From Rhizobium rosettiformans (GTDB taxonomy: Bacteria > Pseudomonadota > Alphaproteobacteria > Rhizobiales > Rhizobiaceae), in assembly GCF_016806065.1 (NCBI RefSeq), contig NZ_CP032405.1, forward strand, positions 3,438,001 through 3,502,000: a stretch of DNA of 64,000 nucleotides, read 5' to 3'. The position numbers and the translations under genes are program-made. The notes beneath the pieces were generated by a model. It was not told the origin of the DNA. It ran no database searches and worked only from the letters and a program-made list of their open reading frames with translations. Shown here piece after piece: positions 63,310 to 64,000 of this stretch; the stretch's first letter is position 1, and every line of letters begins with the position of its first letter.

Positions 63310-64000
63310 ATGATGGCACGCGTGAGGACTGCCTCCGCAGCGGACGTCGACAGCGCGCTGGCGCAAGATCGGCGCGCATCCTTCGCACTGCCGGGCCTTT
63401 TATTGGCTGGCGGCGCGCTCCTGTGTGCGTCTCTGACCTTGCCGATTTTGCTGGGCCTCACGTCGATCGAGCCGACCTCAGAGGTCCTCGTTGCTTCTGC
63501 CGTCATCAATTCGCTGTTTATCGTCGGGCTTATGTTCCTGATCGGGCGCGAAGTGATGCGTCTCTTCAAGGCGCGCAACCGAGGCCGTGCCGCTGCGCGT
63601 CTGCACGTTCGAATCGTCGCCCTGTTCTCGATCATCGCGATCACGCCGGCGATCCTGGTCGCGATTTTCGCGTCAATCACCCTTAATGTCGGTCTCGACC
63701 GTTGGTTTTCGATCAGAACGCAGTCGATCGTCTCCTCGTCGATGAATGTCGCCCAGGCCTATATGTTGGAAAGCGCAAGCTATCTGCAGGGTCAGACGAT
63801 CTCGATGGCCAACGATCTGGAGCGCAATCGCTCCCTCTTCTATCTTGATCGCCAGGGCTTCGTGGATCTGATGACGCGTCAGGCCCGGGGCCGCGGCATG
63901 CTGGGCGCCTTTCTGGTGCGCGAGGACGGATCGGCAATCAGCCAGGCAGATATCGATACGGACAAGCCACTTCCGGCCATTCCGCGCGATGCCCTTGGCA
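63310..64000 (+). CDS. ntrY: Sensor kinase NtrY, N-terminal part (cut by window end)
   Basis: First 230 residues of a membrane histidine kinase; the frame stays open to the last base. ATG 63310 (or 63313) begins MMARVRTASAADVDSALAQD with GGGGGAAG upstream. Membrane helices lie about at 31-52, 62-84 and 99-123, followed by a periplasmic sensor domain with SIRTQSIVSSSMNVAQAY and LDRQGFVDLMTRQARG. The position directly after ntrC, and this membrane pattern, identify NtrY; its kinase part and partner NtrX lie outside. NtrYX responds to nitrogen, or redox in some species. Confidence 0.92.
   Translation, partial: MMARVRTASAADVDSALAQDRRASFALPGLLLAGGALLCASLTLPILLGLTSIEPTSEVLVASAVINSLFIVGLMFLIGREVMRLFKARNRGRAAARLHVRIVALFSIIAITPAILVAIFASITLNVGLDRWFSIRTQSIVSSSMNVAQAYMLESASYLQGQTISMANDLERNRSLFYLDRQGFVDLMTRQARGRGMLGAFLVREDGSAISQADIDTDKPLPAIPRDALG

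Overview
The window is an ordinary alphaproteobacterial chromosome segment, high in GC and densely coded, with the gene content and order of a member of the Rhizobiaceae (Rhizobium/Agrobacterium/Sinorhizobium group). The placing rests on LpxI instead of LpxH, a fused IspDF, a pyruvate dehydrogenase whose E1-beta carries a lipoyl domain, the dusB-ntrB-ntrC-ntrY order, a LexA box of the GTTC-N7-GTTC type and a Zur box of the GTTATGTTATAACAT type. The genus cannot be fixed by eye. I see no prophage, insertion sequence, CRISPR array, rRNA or tRNA gene.

Layout. 1-3.4 kb: lipid A operon fabZ-lpxA-lpxI-lpxB. 3.4-8 kb: a zinc-uptake island (COG0523 GTPase, znuA divergent from znuC-znuB-zur) with three candidate Zur boxes, followed by a gamma-carbonic anhydrase-like gene. 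8.5-16 kb: envelope and signalling genes (a DD-carboxypeptidase with a SPOR domain, an anchored unknown, a LapG-like cysteine protease, a double PilZ protein, a rhomboid protease, a CBS protein, a patatin). 15.8-20.6 kb: hisI, folE, an IscU-like scaffold, yidD, a DUF2267 gene and thrS. 20.7-30 kb: an acyltransferase, a periplasmic unknown, a nitroreductase/flavin reductase pair, a DUF2336 protein, an AI-2E family permease, parE and a hydrolase. 30-33.8 kb: tpiA, secG, pyrG and an unknown. 33.8-44.2 kb: minus-strand moeA-moaC-trpC-trpD-ppiD and gltA, then comEC facing lexA. 44.4-48.7 kb: a DUF1003 gene, VOC-kdsA, eno, ftsB. 48.8-57.7 kb: pyruvate dehydrogenase and lipoate supply (pdhA, pdhB, pdhC, lpdA, lipA) with small passenger genes. 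57.7-64 kb: cinA-ispDF on the minus strand, then dusB-ntrB-ntrC and the start of ntrY, cut by the window edge.

The genes work in recognisable groups: lipid A and KDO synthesis (fabZ, lpxA/I/B, kdsA), zinc homeostasis, tryptophan and molybdopterin synthesis in one overlapping cluster, glycolysis and entry to the TCA cycle (tpiA, eno, pdh, gltA), and nitrogen control (ntrBC, ntrY).

I found no convincing new multi-gene system. The leads most worth checking are non-coding: a possible structured small RNA at about 13.26-13.36 kb, a four-strand self-complementary leader before thrS, a ribosome-binding site in the loop of an 8-bp hairpin at 56.6 kb, and a perfect 10-bp inverted repeat 61 bp apart upstream of dusB-ntrBC. 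At the protein level, a histidine-rich cytosolic tail on ZnuC and the PilZ/LapG-like neighbours stand out.
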